Shown one piece after another: positions 62,119-64,000 of a stretch of 64,000 bases of DNA. Every line of letters starts with the position of its first letter. Within the stretch, counting starts at the first letter, position 1. The position numbers and the translations under genes were made by a program. The notes beneath the pieces were generated by a model. That model ran no database searches and had not been told where the DNA came from. It saw only the letters and a program-made list of their open reading frames with translations. The stretch covers positions 1 to 64,000 of the forward strand of contig NZ_MSCT01000018.1 of NCBI RefSeq assembly GCF_001921865.1. Direction: 5' to 3'. This DNA is from Pseudomonas chlororaphis (GTDB lineage: Bacteria; Pseudomonadota; Gammaproteobacteria; Pseudomonadales; Pseudomonadaceae).

Positions 62119-63120
62119 TCAGCAGGATTGCCGGTGGCCCAGCACTCGAACGAGCCAGCGAATACGCGCGTTTCGGGTATCGCGCGAAAGCGCGGCATCG
62201 GGCACGAAGCTGTCGTATCCATGAAACCCACCCGGCCAGACATGCAACTCGCATTCGCCCCCGGCATACCAGATCTGGTTGGCGTAACTCACCGCCTCGT
62301 CGCGAAAAGTCTCGGCCGACCCGACATCGATCAATGTCGGCGGCAAGTGTGATAAATCGGTCGCACGAACGGGCGCCGCGTAAGCGGAGACATTGGCGGC
62401 ACCCCGTGACGAGCCCGGCAATGCCGTCCAACCGGTATGGTTGGAAACTCGATCCCAAACACCGCGTCCTTCCATCTGAAATGCCGAAATACTGTCATTA
62501 CGATCATCCAGCATCGGATACATGAGGAGTTGCGCGGCAATCGCCGGGCCACCGTGGTCCCGAGCCAACAGACAAGTGGCTGCCGCCAGGCCCCCGCCCG
62601 CGCTGGCACCTGTGACAACGATACGGCATGGATCACTGCCCAGCTCCCGGGCCTGTTCGCTGACCCACGCCAAGCCCGCGTAGCAATCTGAAACGGGGCC
62701 GGGATAGAGCGTTTCGGGCGCCAGGCGATATTCGACGGAGACTAGCGGCGCGCCAAATCGAGCGGCCATTTCCAGCGCCGCCTCGATGCCATTGCGGTTG
62801 TCGCCGCTGATCGTGCCGCCGCCATGGATATAATAAAACAGCGGTGCATCGGCGGTCTGCTCCACCGGCAGGCACAACAAGAGCGAAATATCCGGCGCAC
62901 CAACCAACCCCTTGATCTTGCGCTCCTCGACCCGATACAAGCCATCACGGGTCAAATCCAGAGCACTCGGGGTCAGGCTGTATTTTCGGCCCCGCTCGAT
63001 ACTGCTCAAGCTATCGAACACAGGGATCTGAGGCGCGATGGCTTTCAGGGCGACAGCAAGTTCCGGGTCGAACGGTAGCGGTGTGTGGACCTGTCCACGC
63101 AATGGTTTCTCAACTTCCAT
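62119..63120 (-). CDS. HSL-family alpha/beta hydrolase (esterase)
   Basis: A 333-residue hormone-sensitive-lipase-type esterase. The oxyanion motif is YYIHGGGTISG (99-102), the nucleophile Ser173 is in VTGASAGGGLAA, and the His is in WPGGFHGYD (His300). The acid position reads VGSAETFRDEA, Glu270 where HSL enzymes usually have Asp. No signal peptide. It is a possible source of alcohols for the neighbouring oxidoreductases, whose AraC regulator converges on it. Substrate unknown. Confidence 0.88.
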   Translation of the reverse strand: MEVEKPLRGQVHTPLPFDPELAVALKAIAPQIPVFDSLSSIERGRKYSLTPSALDLTRDGLYRVEERKIKGLVGAPDISLLLCLPVEQTADAPLFYYIHGGGTISGDNRNGIEAALEMAARFGAPLVSVEYRLAPETLYPGPVSDCYAGLAWVSEQARELGSDPCRIVVTGASAGGGLAAATCLLARDHGGPAIAAQLLMYPMLDDRNDSISAFQMEGRGVWDRVSNHTGWTALPGSSRGAANVSAYAAPVRATDLSHLPPTLIDVGSAETFRDEAVSYANQIWYAGGECELHVWPGGFHGYDSFVPDAALSRDTRNARIRWLVRVLGHRQSC

Positions 63121-63731
63121 AAGTTACTTGTCTCGTCACCCAACTGGGTTTTTAACAGTAGCTATCCAGTAATGATAAAGACCATCGATTCGATCTTGCT
63201 TGACTGTAAAAGAACAGGGTATTGCCTGAGCGTGCACTACAACTCGCGCATCGGCATGTCCGGAAGCACAAATAGCCATTTGCTTCCTTATCGCTCATTG
63301 CATCAGGAATCTATATTCAACGCTCTTGAGTAACGCCTCATCGAACTTATCCAAAACCATCTAACGTCATCTCTTCTTCGTCTCTAATCCACTTCTCCCA
63401 ACCCCTGCATTCCTTCAATCAACCGAGGAGAACTTGCACGCAAAGTCTTTGCTTGTATCCGGGGGATTAGCAGCCCTTTGCCGGAAGCCCAACGCCCTGA
63501 CAGCCCCGCCCGATCAATCTGCAACCAGTGGATTTCTCCGAACACCATTCAGAAACATCTTATTTATCCCCCCAGAACAAACCCGCATGCTTTGCCCCCC
63601 CGCAAACCTGCCTGGCACCCGGGCGCAACGCTGTTGCCCAACCCTGAGCCAAGCCTTGCCGACTCGAACCAGCCCTGGACGCCGGCGCTCTCTCTACGCG
63701 CCGCGCCACTCACCAGAGGACCCCAGCCGCC
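63121..63731. other. Non-coding gap before the molybdenum-hydroxylase subunit
   Basis: A 611-base stretch. Composition changes from AT-rich (63121-63470) to GC-rich. I see no convincing gene; the frame at 63478-63735 has proline-rich, low-order composition and ends inside the next gene, so it is taken as chance. The promoter of the next gene should lie here, but no clear -35/-10 pair was found. Confidence 0.6.
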
Positions 63732-64000
63732 ATGACCTTTACCCTCAACGGCCGCCCGCTTTCACTGGACCCGCTGCCAGCGGACACGCCCCTACTGTAT
63801 GTCCTGCGCAACGACTTCGCCCTCAACGGCCCCAAGTACGGCTGCGGCCTGGGGCAATGCGGCGCCTGCACGGTGCTGGTGGACGGCGTCGCCGCGCGCT
63901 CCTGCACCCTGCCGCTGTCCAGCGTGCAGGACAAACACGTCACTACCCTGGAAGGCCTGATGGAAGAAGAACGCCTGCACCCGGTGCAGCAGGCCTTTAT
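63732..64000 (+). CDS. [2Fe-2S] subunit of a molybdenum hydroxylase (isoquinoline 1-oxidoreductase type), N-terminal part
   Basis: The gene runs past the window end; 89 codons are visible from ATG 63732. The plant-type ferredoxin cluster ligands are C38, C43 and C46 in KYGCGLGQCGACTVL and C58 in SCTL. The start TFTLNGRPLSLDPLPADTPL is typical of the small subunit of isoquinoline 1-oxidoreductase and aldehyde dehydrogenases of the xanthine oxidase family. A second [2Fe-2S] domain and a large molybdopterin subunit would be expected downstream. Confidence 0.85.
   Translation, partial: MTFTLNGRPLSLDPLPADTPLLYVLRNDFALNGPKYGCGLGQCGACTVLVDGVAARSCTLPLSSVQDKHVTTLEGLMEEERLHPVQQAF

Noticed and set aside
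63478..63735. 85-codon plus-strand frame before the [2Fe-2S] subunit gene
   Set aside because: Proline-rich disordered composition, no ribosome site, and it overlaps the start of a clear gene in another frame.

Overview
The window reads as chromosome of a fluorescent-group Pseudomonas (P. fluorescens / protegens / chlororaphis type). The evidence is high-GC coding sequence, many REP-type palindromes of the form GTAGGAGCGAGC...GCTCGCGAT, and typical Pseudomonas gene sets: sstT, queD, a bqsPQRS-like two-component locus, fecIRA, codBA, and glucarate catabolism. The species call is inference; no rRNA, tRNA, CRISPR or phage genes were seen. Comparisons with named proteins are from memory, not from a search.

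Layout. 0-9 kb: the 3' end of nhaR, an MFS exporter, sstT, small conserved proteins (DUF1993, YceH, cupin), a shikimate dehydrogenase-like enzyme, a Pro/Tyr-rich exported protein, short unknown ORFs, and the tRNA hydroxylation protein TrhP. 9-14.4 kb: a polar amino-acid ABC transporter with an aspartoacylase-like deacylase and an RpiR regulator, probably one catabolic unit with a long inverted repeat in front. 14.4-20.6 kb: two chemoreceptors flanking a sodium-proton antiporter family carrier, with large repeat clusters. 20.6-23.3 kb: bqsPQRS-like genes with overlapping starts and stops. 23.3-30 kb: patatin lipase, queD, an Asp-nucleophile hydrolase, nucleoside deoxyribosyltransferase, a membrane/XRE pair and codBA. 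30-34.9 kb: gudP-gudD-(DapF-like) facing a GntR regulator. 35-41 kb: LysR/DoxX, then an Lrp regulator facing an amidohydrolase, diaminopropionate ammonia-lyase and an MFS carrier. 41.4-45.5 kb: fecA-fecR-fecI with a Fur-box-like site.

46.5-57.8 kb looks acquired. It is visibly AT-richer and carries a complete type 1 fimbrial operon, fimA-C-D-F-G-H, resembling the enterobacterial one but without fimI and without recombinase genes in view. Upstream are seven perfect copies of an octanucleotide repeat, an EAL phosphodiesterase gene, an AraC regulator, and a lipoprotein with a formylglycine-enzyme fold that lacks the catalytic cysteines. 58-63.1 kb: a Tat-exported GMC oxidoreductase, a zinc alcohol dehydrogenase, a FeaR-like AraC regulator and an HSL-family esterase form a probable ester/alcohol oxidation locus. 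The window ends inside a [2Fe-2S] subunit of a molybdenum hydroxylase.

The points most worth following are the type 1 fimbriae with an altered FimH pocket and a nearby simple-sequence repeat, and the DapF-like protein in the glucarate operon, in which both catalytic cysteines are serines.
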